From: Pseudomonas sp. JAI120
GTDB lineage: Bacteria > Pseudomonadota > Gammaproteobacteria > Pseudomonadales > Pseudomonadaceae
Length of the DNA: 64,000 nt
NCBI RefSeq assembly: GCF_014207255.1
Contig: NZ_JACHCZ010000001.1
Span: forward strand, 794,592 to 858,591
Direction: 5' to 3'
Shown here: piece after piece, positions 44,625 to 54,208 of the stretch
Layout of the letters: each line of letters starts with the position of its first letter
Position numbering within the stretch: the first letter of the stretch is position 1
Notes under the pieces: generated by a model
Told to the model about the DNA's origin: nothing
Databases searched by the model: none
What the model saw: only the letters and a program-made list of their open reading frames with translations
Translations under genes and position numbers: made by a program

Positions 44625-46688
44625 ATGACTCACGCTGCCACTGCTGTCGACACCCAATGCATCAACACCCTGCGCACCCTGGCCATGGACGCCGTGCAGA
44701 AGGCCAACTCCGGCCACCCCGGCACGCCTATGGGCCTGGCGCCGGTGGGCTATACGCTGTGGAGTCGCTTCCTGCGTTACCACCCCGAGCATCCCGACTG
44801 GCCCAACCGTGATCGCTTTGTGTTGTCGGTGGGACATGCGTCAATGCTGTTGTATTCGCTGCTGCACCTGGCCGGCGTGGTCGAGATCGATGCCCATGGC
44901 AAACGCTCGGGGCAACCGGCGATCAGCCTGGACGACATCAAGCAGTTCCGGCAGATGAGTTCCAAGACCCCCGGGCACCCCGAGTACCGCATGACCACCG
45001 GCGTGGAAACCACCACCGGGCCGCTGGGCCAGGGCTGCGCCAACAGCGTCGGCATGGCCATGGCCGAGCGTTGGCTGGGCAAGCGCTTCAACCGCGACGG
45101 CCGCGTGCTGTTCGACTACAACGTCTACACCCTGTGCGGTGACGGCGACATGATGGAGGGCATCAGCAGCGAAGCGGCGTCGATGGCCGGGCACTTGAAG
45201 CTGGATAACCTGTGCTGGATCTACGACAACAACACCATCAGCATCGAAGGCCACACCGAGTTGGCCTTCAGCGAGGACGTGATCAAGCGCTTCCAGGCCT
45301 ATGGCTGGCACACCTTACACGTCACCGATGCCAATGATCTGCAGGCCTTGGGCGAGGCGCTGAACACCTTCAAGCGCAACACCGGCGCGCCGACCCTGAT
45401 CGTGGTCGACAGCGTGATCGGCTATGGCTCGCCGCACAAACACAACACCGCCGCCGCCCATGGCGAGCCGTTGGGCGACGATGAAATTCGCCTGACCAAG
45501 GCCGCGTATGGCTGGCCCGAAGACTCCAGTTTCCTGGTACCGGACGAAGCCCGCAGTGTGTTGCGTGATGCGCTGCTGGAGCGCAGCCGGCCGCTCTATG
45601 AAGCATGGAACCAGCACCTGGCGCAGCTTGAGCAAGCCGAGCCGGCATTGGCCGACGAGTTGCGCCGCATGCGTGCCGGCGAAATGCCGGAGCACTGGCA
45701 GGATGACCTGCCCCGCTTCGACACCGACACCAAGGGCGTCGCCAGCCGCGCCGCCGGTGGCGAAGTGCTGAATGCGTTTGCCCAGCACGTCCCCTGGTTG
45801 CTCGGCGGCTCGGCGGATTTGTCGCCGTCGACCAAGACCAACCTCACCTTCGACGGTGCCGGGCGCTTCAGTGCCGACGACTACAGCGGGCGCAACCTGC
45901 ACTTCGGCATCCGCGAACACGCCATGGGCGCGATTGCCAATGGCATGGCGCTGTCCTACCTGCGGCCGTACACCTCGACGTTCCTGGTGTTCAGCGACTA
46001 CATGAAGCCGCCGATCCGCCTGGCCGCGATCATGGAGTTGCCGGTGGTGTTCGTCTTCACCCATGACTCGATTGGCGTGGGCGAAGATGGGCCAACCCAC
46101 CAGCCCATCGAACACCTGACCCAACTGCGGGCCACGCCGGGGTTGCTGACCCTGCGCCCCGGCGACGCGAATGAAACCCTGGAACTGTGGAAGGTCGCAC
46201 TGGCGCAAACCCACCGGCCAAGTTGCGTGGTGCTGTCCCGCCAGCCGCTGCCGACGCTGGATCGTACGCAGTATGCGGCGGCGTCGGGTGCGGCCAAGGG
46301 CGCGTATGTGTTGGCGGGGGCTGATGATCCTAAAGTGATTCTGTTGGCGACGGGCAGTGAAGTCAGCCTGGCGGTTGCAGCGTATGAGCAGTTGAAAAGC
46401 GAAGGGATCGCCGCGCAGGTGGTTTCAATGCCCAGCTGGGAACTGTTCGAAGACCAGGACCAGGCCTACCGCGACAGTGTCTTGCCGCCGGCAGTGAAGG
46501 CACGGGTGGTGGTGGAACAGGCCGGGCCACTGGGCTGGGACCGCTACGTCGGCCAGACCGGCGCCAAGGTGGTGATGAACAGCTTCGGCGCGTCGGCGCC
46601 GCTGGCGAAGTTGCAGGAGAAGTTCGGGTTTACGGTCGAGAACGTGGTGAAGCAGGCCAAGGCACAGATCCAACTGACCCAACGCTGA
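44625..46688 (+). CDS. tkt: Transketolase
   Basis: A 687-residue transketolase. The N-terminal thiamine-diphosphate domain has KANSGHPGTPMGLAP, GPLGQGCANSVGMA and the GDGDMMEGISSEAASMAGH motif ending in DNN. The Pyr domain contains HFGIREHAMGAIANGMAL and the catalytic-site HDSIGVGEDGPTHQPIEHL. It exchanges two-carbon units between ketoses and aldoses, including erythrose-4-phosphate. GGGAG precedes ATG 44625; a longer frame upstream lacks a site. In Pseudomonas the usual tktA lies beside metK, epd and pgk, so this isolated copy is probably a paralogue. Confidence 0.93.
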   Translation: MTHAATAVDTQCINTLRTLAMDAVQKANSGHPGTPMGLAPVGYTLWSRFLRYHPEHPDWPNRDRFVLSVGHASMLLYSLLHLAGVVEIDAHGKRSGQPAISLDDIKQFRQMSSKTPGHPEYRMTTGVETTTGPLGQGCANSVGMAMAERWLGKRFNRDGRVLFDYNVYTLCGDGDMMEGISSEAASMAGHLKLDNLCWIYDNNTISIEGHTELAFSEDVIKRFQAYGWHTLHVTDANDLQALGEALNTFKRNTGAPTLIVVDSVIGYGSPHKHNTAAAHGEPLGDDEIRLTKAAYGWPEDSSFLVPDEARSVLRDALLERSRPLYEAWNQHLAQLEQAEPALADELRRMRAGEMPEHWQDDLPRFDTDTKGVASRAAGGEVLNAFAQHVPWLLGGSADLSPSTKTNLTFDGAGRFSADDYSGRNLHFGIREHAMGAIANGMALSYLRPYTSTFLVFSDYMKPPIRLAAIMELPVVFVFTHDSIGVGEDGPTHQPIEHLTQLRATPGLLTLRPGDANETLELWKVALAQTHRPSCVVLSRQPLPTLDRTQYAAASGAAKGAYVLAGADDPKVILLATGSEVSLAVAAYEQLKSEGIAAQVVSMPSWELFEDQDQAYRDSVLPPAVKARVVVEQAGPLGWDRYVGQTGAKVVMNSFGASAPLAKLQEKFGFTVENVVKQAKAQIQLTQR

Positions 46689-46694
46689 GCAAAA

Positions 46695-46737
46695 TGCGGG
46701 AGGGGCGGTGCGACGATTCGACTTGCCTCCTCCCACA
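46695..46737. repeat. Degenerate REP hairpin between convergent genes
   Basis: TGCGGGAGGGGCGGTGCGAC and its opposing ACTTGCCTCCTCCCACA match the GTGGGAGG family imperfectly. It lies between the tkt stop and the uvrA2 stop. Confidence 0.6.
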
Positions 46738-46755
46738 TTTGGACCACACCGCCGG

Positions 46756-49275
46756 TTAGATAAGCTCTCGAGCCAGGAACGGTGCGGTGCGGCTGGTTTT
46801 GTTTTTGGCCACCTTCTGCGGCGTTCCACTGGCAACCACCTTGCCGCCCAAATCCCCTGCCCCCGGCCCGATGTCGATCACCCAATCACTCTGGGCCACC
46901 ACGCGCATTTCATGTTCCACCACGACCACCGTATGCCCCGCCTCCACCAGATGATTGAGCTGGCTGAGCAAGCGGTCGACATCCCGTGGGTGCAGCCCGG
47001 TGGTGGGTTCGTCCAATACGTACAACGTCGCGCCGCGGGCGTTGCGTTGCAGCTCGGTGGCCAGTTTGATCCGCTGCGCTTCGCCGCCGGACAGTTCCGT
47101 CGCCGGCTGCCCCAGGCGCAGGTAACCCAGGCCGATATCCCGCAGCACTTGCAGCGAGCGCAGTACCCCCGGCTGCTCGGCAAACACCTCCACCGCTTGT
47201 TCCACGGTCAGCCCCAGCACCTGGGCGATGTTCAAGCCTTGCCATTTGACGGCCAGGGTTTCGGGGTTGTAGCGCGCGCCGTGGCAGGTCGGGCACGGGG
47301 CGTACACGCTGGGCATGAACAGCAATTCAACGCTGACAAAACCCTCGCCCTCGCAGTTCGGGCAACGGCCCTTGGCGACGTTAAAGGAGAACTGCCCGGC
47401 GTCGTAATCGCGCTTCTTCGCCGCAGGCGTCGCGGCGAACAACTTGCGTACGTTGTCGAACAAACCGGTGTAGGTCGCCAGGTTGGAACGCGGGGTGCGG
47501 CCGATGGGTTTCTGGTCCACCTGCACCAGGCGACGGATATGCTCCAAGCCGGCACCGATGCGTCCGCCGCTGGTTTGCGGGGCGTCGTCTTCCAGGCTCG
47601 GTTCTTCGTCGCTGTCCACCCGGCTGCCGAGGCCGCTGCCGACCAACTCCAGCAGCGCCTGGCTGACCAGGCTGGACTTGCCCGAGCCGGAAATACCGGT
47701 GACCGACGTAAAGCAGCCCAGCGGGAAATCCACGCTCAGGTCCTTGAGATTATTGCGCGTGACGCCTTCCAGGCTCAGCCAGCCGGTGGGTTCACGGCGC
47801 GCCTGACTCGCAGGGCGCTTGTCGGCAAACAGATATTCCCGGGTCTGCGAGGCTTCGACGTCCGCCAGGCCGGCAGGCGGCCCGCTATAGAGCACTTGCC
47901 CGCCATGTTCACCAGCGGCCGGGCCCACATCGATCAGCCAGTCGGCGCGGCGCATGGTTTCCAGGTCATGCTCGACCACAAACAACGAATTGCCCGCCGC
48001 TTTCAAGCGTTCAAGCGCGGTGAACAACGCTTCGCCATCCGCCGGGTGCAGGCCTGCCGAAGGCTCATCCAGCACATAGATCACCCCGAACAACTGCGAG
48101 CCCAATTGCGTGGCCAACCGCAAGCGCTGCAACTCCCCGGACGACAGGGTCGGCGTGCTGCGCTCCAGGGACAGATAGCCCAACCCCAACTCGATCAAGG
48201 TACTGACCCGCTCCAGCAGATCCTCGGCGATGCGCTGGGCCGCGAGGCGTTTTTCCACCGACAGCTTCATCTTGTCCTGCCCCGCCGCCACCGGCCGCAA
48301 CAACGCGGCCAATTGCGTCAATGACAGTTGCGACAACTCACCAATGTCCACCCCGGCAAACTTCACCGACAGCGCCGCCTTGGTCAACCGCTTGCCATCG
48401 CACAACGGGCAGGCGCTGCCTTGCATGAACTGCGAGACACGCTTCTTCATCAGGGCGCTTTGCGTGTGGCTGAAGGTGTGCAGGATGTAGCGCCGCGCAC
48501 CGCTGAAGGTGCCCTGGTAGCTCGGCTCCAGTTTGCGTTTCAGCGCTTCGCGGGTCTGCTCGGGGGTGAAGCCGGCATACACCGGCACGGTCGGGGTTTC
48601 TTCGGTGAACAGGATCCAGTCGCGCTGCTTTTTCGGCAGGTCGCGCCACGGAACATCCACGTCATAGCCCAGGGTCACGAGGATGTCACGCAGGTTCTGG
48701 CCCTGCCAGGCCAAGGGCCAGGACGCCACTGCGCGCTGGCGGATGGTCAGGGACGGATCGGGCACCATCAGCGCCTCGGTCACTTCATACACGCGCCCCA
48801 GGCCATGGCACTGCGGGCACGCGCCCTGGGGCAGGTTCGGCGAAAAGTCCTCGGCGTACAGCATCGCCTGTCCCGGCGGGTAGCTGCCGGCACGCGAATA
48901 CAACATGCGGATCAGGCTCGACAAGGTGGTGACACTGCCCACCGAGGAACGCGCACTCGGCGTACCGCGCTGCTGTTGCAAAGCCACGGCGGGGGGCAGT
49001 CCTTCGATACTGTCCACATCGGGCACGCCGACCTGATCGATCAGCCGTCGCGCATAGGGCGCCACCGATTCGAAATAGCGGCGCTGGGCTTCGGCATACA
49101 CCGTGGAAAACGCCAGGGACGACTTGCCCGAGCCCGAGACGCCGGTAAATACCACCAGGGCATCCCTGGGAATATCCACGTCGACGTTCTTCAGGTTGTG
49201 TTCGCGGGCGCCGCGCACCCGTACAAATCCAAGGTGCTGGGCAGTGATCGGGGGGAGGGTACGCTGTGAAGTCAT
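46756..49275 (-). CDS. UvrA paralogue (UvrA2-type ABC protein)
   Basis: An 839-residue UvrA-family ATPase with two ABC modules. The first has GVSGSGKSSLAF and LSSGELQRLRLA, the second GISGSGKSSLVSQAL and LSGGEAQRIKLATEL; Walker B motifs are VLDEPSAGLHP and VLDEPTTGLHP. Zinc-site cysteine pairs are CPQC, CPLC, CPNC and CPTC. It is about 100 residues shorter than canonical UvrA (about 940), and the UvrB-binding insertion after the first Walker A appears reduced, as in class II UvrA2 proteins linked to drug tolerance. ATG 49275 (AAGG upstream) overlaps the stop of the hybrid kinase gene as ATGA, so the two are translationally coupled. Confidence 0.88.
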   Translation of the reverse strand: MTSQRTLPPITAQHLGFVRVRGAREHNLKNVDVDIPRDALVVFTGVSGSGKSSLAFSTVYAEAQRRYFESVAPYARRLIDQVGVPDVDSIEGLPPAVALQQQRGTPSARSSVGSVTTLSSLIRMLYSRAGSYPPGQAMLYAEDFSPNLPQGACPQCHGLGRVYEVTEALMVPDPSLTIRQRAVASWPLAWQGQNLRDILVTLGYDVDVPWRDLPKKQRDWILFTEETPTVPVYAGFTPEQTREALKRKLEPSYQGTFSGARRYILHTFSHTQSALMKKRVSQFMQGSACPLCDGKRLTKAALSVKFAGVDIGELSQLSLTQLAALLRPVAAGQDKMKLSVEKRLAAQRIAEDLLERVSTLIELGLGYLSLERSTPTLSSGELQRLRLATQLGSQLFGVIYVLDEPSAGLHPADGEALFTALERLKAAGNSLFVVEHDLETMRRADWLIDVGPAAGEHGGQVLYSGPPAGLADVEASQTREYLFADKRPASQARREPTGWLSLEGVTRNNLKDLSVDFPLGCFTSVTGISGSGKSSLVSQALLELVGSGLGSRVDSDEEPSLEDDAPQTSGGRIGAGLEHIRRLVQVDQKPIGRTPRSNLATYTGLFDNVRKLFAATPAAKKRDYDAGQFSFNVAKGRCPNCEGEGFVSVELLFMPSVYAPCPTCHGARYNPETLAVKWQGLNIAQVLGLTVEQAVEVFAEQPGVLRSLQVLRDIGLGYLRLGQPATELSGGEAQRIKLATELQRNARGATLYVLDEPTTGLHPRDVDRLLSQLNHLVEAGHTVVVVEHEMRVVAQSDWVIDIGPGAGDLGGKVVASGTPQKVAKNKTSRTAPFLARELI

Positions 49276-50984
49276 GAACAACCTTGTCTGGCGGTGAGCA
49301 CGCTGCGCAGCCGTTGCGTCAGGGCCTCGGGGCTGTAGGGTTTGCTCAGCAGGTGGATGTCAGCGCTGAGCAGGTGATTGCTGGAGAGAATGTCCCGCGT
49401 GTGCCCCGAGGTGAACAGCACCGCCACCGGCGGCGACTGGGCACGGGCCCACTCGGCCAGGTCGGTGCTTTTGACCCGGCCGGGCATCACCACGTCGGTG
49501 AAGATCAGGTCGGGCCGCGCCCCGTCCTGCAAGGCTTGCATTGCGCGGTCGCCGTCCTCGGCGGTCAGCACGGTGTAGCCCGCTTGTTCGAGCAGATCCA
49601 CCACGGTCACCCGTACGTCCTCGTTGTCCTCGACCACCAGAATGGTTTCCTGGCCCACGTCGTGCGGCATGGGTTCAGGGTGAGTCTCCTGGACTTCTTC
49701 GCCCAGGCTGCGCGGGAAGTACATTTGCACCACGGTGCCCTTGCCCTCCTCGCTCCACACGTCCACATGCCCACCGCTCTGGCGAACAAAACCAAACACC
49801 ATGCTCAAGCCAAGACCGGTGCCGTGGCCGTTGCGCTTGGTGGTGAAAAACGGCTCGAACACCCGCGCCAGGATCGTCGCCGGCATGCCCACGCCAATGT
49901 CCGTGACGGCCAGGCGCACATACTCGCCCGGCTTGATGCTTTTGCCGATGCAATCCCTGGGGTTGAGGATGATGTTTTCGCCGGTGATGCGAATCACGCC
50001 CTCGCCTTTCATGGCATCGCGGGCATTGATCGCCAGGTTGAGCAACGCATTTTCCAGCTGGTTGCGGTCGACGTTGATGCACCAGGAGTCCTGCGGCAAC
50101 TGCACATCGATATGAATGGTTTCGCCGAGTGCGCGTTGCAGCAACTCGCCCAGCCCGGCATAGATGCGCTGCGGGTTATACACGGCCGGTGACAACGGTT
50201 GGCGACGGGCAAAGGCCAACAGTTGCGACGACAGTTTGGCGCCACGCTCCACCGCCGCGATGGCCGCCGTGACGCGCCGCTGTACCTGGGCATTCTCCGG
50301 TTCATGGCGGGCCAGTAAATGCAGGTTGCCGGCGATCACTTGCAGCAGGTTATTGAAGTCATGGGCCACGCCACCGGTCAGGCCGCCGATGGCCTCGAGC
50401 TTTTGCGCCTGGCGCAGTTGGTCTTCGGCGGCGGAACGCGCCTGGACTTCAGCGGCCACGCGCTGCTCCAGGTTATGGGTCAGCTCCTGGCGCAAGCGTT
50501 CGGAATGCACATGGGCGGTGGTCTCCACCACAATCGCCAGCACGCCGGCCGGTTGCTGGTCGTCGCCAGGGACGGGGCTGTAGTAGAGATCCAGCCACAC
50601 CGTTTCCGGCTGGCCGTTGCGCAGGAGCACCAGGTCCTTGTTGTTGAACGACAAGGTGCCGCCGGCCAGGCAGGTGTCCACCACATGGCGGTTGAAGTCG
50701 GCCACTTCCGGCCAACCCAGCTCCACCGGCGAGCCGAGCAAATACGGATGGCGGCCACCGGCGAACACCGAATAGCTGTCGTTGTAGATCATGTACCCGG
50801 CCCGGCCCCACAGCATCACCATGGGCACGGGGGACGCCAGCATCATCTGCACGGTACAGGCGAGGCTGGTGGACCAGCGGTCAAGCGGTCCCAGGTCGGT
50901 GCTTGACCAGTCAAATGCGCGAATTCGCTGGGCCATTTCGCCGGCCCAACCTTCACAGCCGTGGGGATTGGATAAGAATTGCAT
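49272..50984 (-). CDS. Hybrid sensor histidine kinase coupled to uvrA2
   Basis: A 570-residue kinase without membrane segments. An N-terminal PAS-like domain (about residues 22-155, SPVPMVMLWG, YSPVPG) precedes a coiled linker, the phosphoacceptor GGVAHDFNN (His 208), the ATPase domain ([22 protein letters not shown]) and a receiver domain with Asp 497 in LIFTDVVMPG and a C-terminal LSKPYS. ATG 50984 starts the conserved region but has only a weak AGAG site; ATG 51032 is an alternative. It shares its architecture with the kinase at 11846-14353, minus two PAS domains. The ATGA overlap with uvrA2 suggests they act together; the sensed signal is unknown. Confidence 0.85.
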   Translation of the reverse strand: MQFLSNPHGCEGWAGEMAQRIRAFDWSSTDLGPLDRWSTSLACTVQMMLASPVPMVMLWGRAGYMIYNDSYSVFAGGRHPYLLGSPVELGWPEVADFNRHVVDTCLAGGTLSFNNKDLVLLRNGQPETVWLDLYYSPVPGDDQQPAGVLAIVVETTAHVHSERLRQELTHNLEQRVAAEVQARSAAEDQLRQAQKLEAIGGLTGGVAHDFNNLLQVIAGNLHLLARHEPENAQVQRRVTAAIAAVERGAKLSSQLLAFARRQPLSPAVYNPQRIYAGLGELLQRALGETIHIDVQLPQDSWCINVDRNQLENALLNLAINARDAMKGEGVIRITGENIILNPRDCIGKSIKPGEYVRLAVTDIGVGMPATILARVFEPFFTTKRNGHGTGLGLSMVFGFVRQSGGHVDVWSEEGKGTVVQMYFPRSLGEEVQETHPEPMPHDVGQETILVVEDNEDVRVTVVDLLEQAGYTVLTAEDGDRAMQALQDGARPDLIFTDVVMPGRVKSTDLAEWARAQSPPVAVLFTSGHTRDILSSNHLLSADIHLLSKPYSPEALTQRLRSVLTARQGCS

Positions 50985-51093
50985 CGTTCGGCTCTGCGCA
51001 GAGAAAGGACAGTCGCAATTTTTTGAGCGCATCAAGGGTCGATGGTTTCATTTTGTATAAATTAGGGGTTAATCACCGCAAGCGCTACCGGCC

Positions 51094-54000
51094 TCAGTGA
51101 AAATCCCGGCTGCGCACCGTGATGCCTTCCAGCAGCGGCGTCAGGTCGGTCAGGCGCCCGGCGATCAGGTGTCGCACCTCACCCACCGCCTCCCAGCGTC
51201 CGTCCACCTTGAGCAGGCGCGAACCCACCAAGACCTGGCGCTGACGTTCGGCCAGGTCGCGCCAGACCACCACGTTGAGGTTGCCGAATTCATCTTCGAG
51301 GGTGACAAAGGTCACGCCACTGGCAGTGCCGGGACGCTGGCGACCGGTCACCAGCCCGGCAACGCTGACAGTGCGGCCATGTTCCACCGCCATCAGTTCG
51401 TTCGAGCTGCGGCAGCGCCGTTTACGCAGCTCGGCGCGCAACAGCGCCAACGGATGCGGGCCAAGTGTGGTGCCGAGCAGGGCGTAATCGGCATGCAGGT
51501 CCTCGCCCACCGTCGGTGTTGGCAGTTCCACCCGTGCTTCATCGGGGCTGGGAAGGCCAGCAAATAACCCTAGCTGCTTATGCACCCCAGCCACGGCCCA
51601 GCGCGCCGTATGCCGATTGCCGGCCAGCGCGCGCAAAGCCCCGGCATCCGCCAGCAACGCCTGGGCACGCGCCTCCAGGTCGGCGCGCTGGTCCAGGTCG
51701 GCAATGTCGCTGAACGCCCGGCGCTGACGTGCAGCTTCGATACGCCGCCCATCCTCTTCGCGAAACCCCGAGATCATGCGCAAGCCCATGCGAATCGCCG
51801 GTTGCTGGCCGTCGATGGGTTCCAGGCTGCAATCCCAGTCGCTGGCCTGCACATCCACCGGACGGATCTGCAAACCATGGCGCCGCGCATCCTGCAGGAT
51901 CTGGTCCGGGCTATAGAAACCCATGGGCCAGCTGTTGATCAGCGCACAGGCGAAGGCCGCCGGCTCATGGCACTTGAGCCAGCAACTGGCGTAGGTCAGC
52001 AAGGCGAAACTGGCGGCGTGGGACTCGGGGAAACCATAGCTGCCAAAGCCCTTGATCTGCTCGAATATCTGCGCGGCAAAAGCCTCGGTGTAGCCGTTTT
52101 TCAACATGCCGGTGCGCAGGCGTGCTTGATGCGGTTCCAGGCCACCGTGACGTTTCCAGGCGGCCATGGAACGGCGCAACTGGTCGGCCTCGCCGGGGCT
52201 GTAGTCGGCGGCGACCATGGCGATCTGCATCACTTGCTCCTGGAACAACGGGATGCCCAGGGTGCGCTTGAGCACCGCCTCGAGCTCCGGCGACGGATAG
52301 GTGGTGGGTTCCTCTTTGTTACGCCGGCGCAGATAGGGATGCACCATGCCGCCCTGGATCGGCCCGGGGCGCACGATGGCCACCTCGATCACCAGGTCGT
52401 AGAATTTTTGCGGCCGTAACCTGGGCAACATCGACATCTGCGCCCGCGACTCGATCTGGAACACGCCAATGGTGTCGGCCTTGCTGATCATCGCGTAGGT
52501 GGCCGGGTCTTCCTTGGGGATCGTCGCCAGGGAAAAGTCCAGATGGCGATGGCGACGCAGCAGATCGAAACAGCGGCGGATCGCGCTGAGCATGCCCAGG
52601 GCGAGGATATCCACCTTGAGCAGGCCGACCGCATCGAGGTCGTCCTTGTCCCACTGGATGATGGTGCGCTCGGCCATGGCGGCGTTCTCCACCGGTACCA
52701 GGGTGTCCAGCGGGTACTCGGAAATCACGAAGCCACCGGGGTGCTGGGACAGGTGCCGGGGAAAACCGATCAGTTGCTGGGTGAGCGTCAGTACGCGGCG
52801 CAGGATCGGGCTGTCCGGGTCGAAGCCGCCCTCACGCAAGCGTTCCAGGGGCGGCGCATCGTCACTCCAGCGGCCGCAGCATTCGGCCAGCGCGTTGATC
52901 TGGTCCGGCGGCAAGCCCAGGGCCTTGGCCACATCGCGCACCGCACCGGCCGCGTGGTAACTGCTGACCACCGCCGTCAGCGCCGCGCGCGTGCGGCCAT
53001 AGCGCTGGAACACGTATTGCAGCACTTCTTCGCGGCGTTCGTGTTCGAAGTCGACGTCGATGTCCGGCGGCTCGTTGCGCTCGCGCGACAGGAAACGCTC
53101 GAACAGCATGTTCATCAGGCTCGGGTTGATCTCGGTGATCCCCAAGGCAAAACACACCGCCGAGTTGGCCGCCGAGCCGCGTCCCTGGCACAGGATCGAA
53201 CGGCTGCGCGCGAAGCGCACGATGTCGTGCACGGTGAGAAAGTAGCTTTCGTAGCCCAGCTCGCTGATCAGTTCCAGTTCGTTGTTGATCTGCTGCAAGG
53301 TCTTGGCGTCGACCCCTTGCGGCCAGCGCTGGGCGATGCCTTCTTCGGTGACGGCGCGCAGCCAGGATTTGGCGTCATGGCCTTCGGGCACCAGCTCGCG
53401 CGGGTAGTGATAGCGCAACTGGCCAAGGTCGAAGGTGCAACGGCGCGCGATGTTAAGGGTCTCGTCGAGCAAGGCTTGCGGGTACAGCGCGTCCAGCGCC
53501 TCGATGCTGCGCAGGTGGCGCTCGCCATTGGGGTGCAGTCGCGTGCCGGCTTCAGCCACCGGCACGTGATGGCGGATCGCGGTCATGGTGTCTTGCAGGG
53601 CGCGGCGGCCGCGCGCATGCATATGCACATCGCCGCAGGCCACCGCCGGGATATGCAGGCTGGCGGCCAGTTGCAGGCGTTGCTCCAGATGCCGCGCATC
53701 GTCCTGGCCGCAGTGCAGGTGCACCGCCAGCCACAGGCGTTCGGCGAAGGTACGGCGCAGCCACTGGATGGAGGCCTGGGTGTCGCTGTCTTCGGCAATC
53801 CATAGCGCCAGGAGGCCGTTGAGGGGGCGTTCGAAGTCCTCTTGCAGCAGGCGATAACGGCCCTTTTCAGCGCGGCGGCGGGCCAGGGTAATCAGGCGGC
53901 ACAGGGCCTGGTAGCCGCTGAGGTCCTGCACCAGCAGCACCAGTTTCGGGCCGTTCTCGATGCGCACTTCGCTGCCGATAATCAGCGGCAAGCCCACCGC

Positions 54001-54165
54001 CTTCGATGCCTGCCAGGCCCGCACAATGCCCGACAAAGTGCATTCATCGGTGATCGCCAGGGCGCTGTAGCCCTGGCGTTTGGCCCGTTCGAACAACTCC
54101 AGCGCGCTGGAGGCACCGCGTTGGAAGCTGAAATTGGACAGGCAATGCAGCTCGGCGTAACTCAT
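51094..54165 (-). CDS. dnaE2: Error-prone DNA polymerase DnaE2/ImuC
   Basis: A 1023-residue alpha-subunit-type DNA polymerase. It has an N-terminal PHP domain ([33 protein letters not shown]), the palm domain with catalytic [29 protein letters not shown], and a C-terminal OB-fold ([20 protein letters not shown]). DnaE2 is the catalytic polymerase of the SOS mutasome with ImuA and ImuB, bypassing lesions with induced mutation. ATG 54165 is chosen over GTG 54171 because TAGGAGG is eight bases upstream of it. It is the last gene of the lexA2 cassette. Confidence 0.94.
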   Translation of the reverse strand: MSYAELHCLSNFSFQRGASSALELFERAKRQGYSALAITDECTLSGIVRAWQASKAVGLPLIIGSEVRIENGPKLVLLVQDLSGYQALCRLITLARRRAEKGRYRLLQEDFERPLNGLLALWIAEDSDTQASIQWLRRTFAERLWLAVHLHCGQDDARHLEQRLQLAASLHIPAVACGDVHMHARGRRALQDTMTAIRHHVPVAEAGTRLHPNGERHLRSIEALDALYPQALLDETLNIARRCTFDLGQLRYHYPRELVPEGHDAKSWLRAVTEEGIAQRWPQGVDAKTLQQINNELELISELGYESYFLTVHDIVRFARSRSILCQGRGSAANSAVCFALGITEINPSLMNMLFERFLSRERNEPPDIDVDFEHERREEVLQYVFQRYGRTRAALTAVVSSYHAAGAVRDVAKALGLPPDQINALAECCGRWSDDAPPLERLREGGFDPDSPILRRVLTLTQQLIGFPRHLSQHPGGFVISEYPLDTLVPVENAAMAERTIIQWDKDDLDAVGLLKVDILALGMLSAIRRCFDLLRRHRHLDFSLATIPKEDPATYAMISKADTIGVFQIESRAQMSMLPRLRPQKFYDLVIEVAIVRPGPIQGGMVHPYLRRRNKEEPTTYPSPELEAVLKRTLGIPLFQEQVMQIAMVAADYSPGEADQLRRSMAAWKRHGGLEPHQARLRTGMLKNGYTEAFAAQIFEQIKGFGSYGFPESHAASFALLTYASCWLKCHEPAAFACALINSWPMGFYSPDQILQDARRHGLQIRPVDVQASDWDCSLEPIDGQQPAIRMGLRMISGFREEDGRRIEAARQRRAFSDIADLDQRADLEARAQALLADAGALRALAGNRHTARWAVAGVHKQLGLFAGLPSPDEARVELPTPTVGEDLHADYALLGTTLGPHPLALLRAELRKRRCRSSNELMAVEHGRTVSVAGLVTGRQRPGTASGVTFVTLEDEFGNLNVVVWRDLAERQRQVLVGSRLLKVDGRWEAVGEVRHLIAGRLTDLTPLLEGITVRSRDFH

Positions 54166-54208
54166 GTCCACCGCCTCCTACAGAGAGCCGGTTGCAGCCT
54201 ATGGGGAC

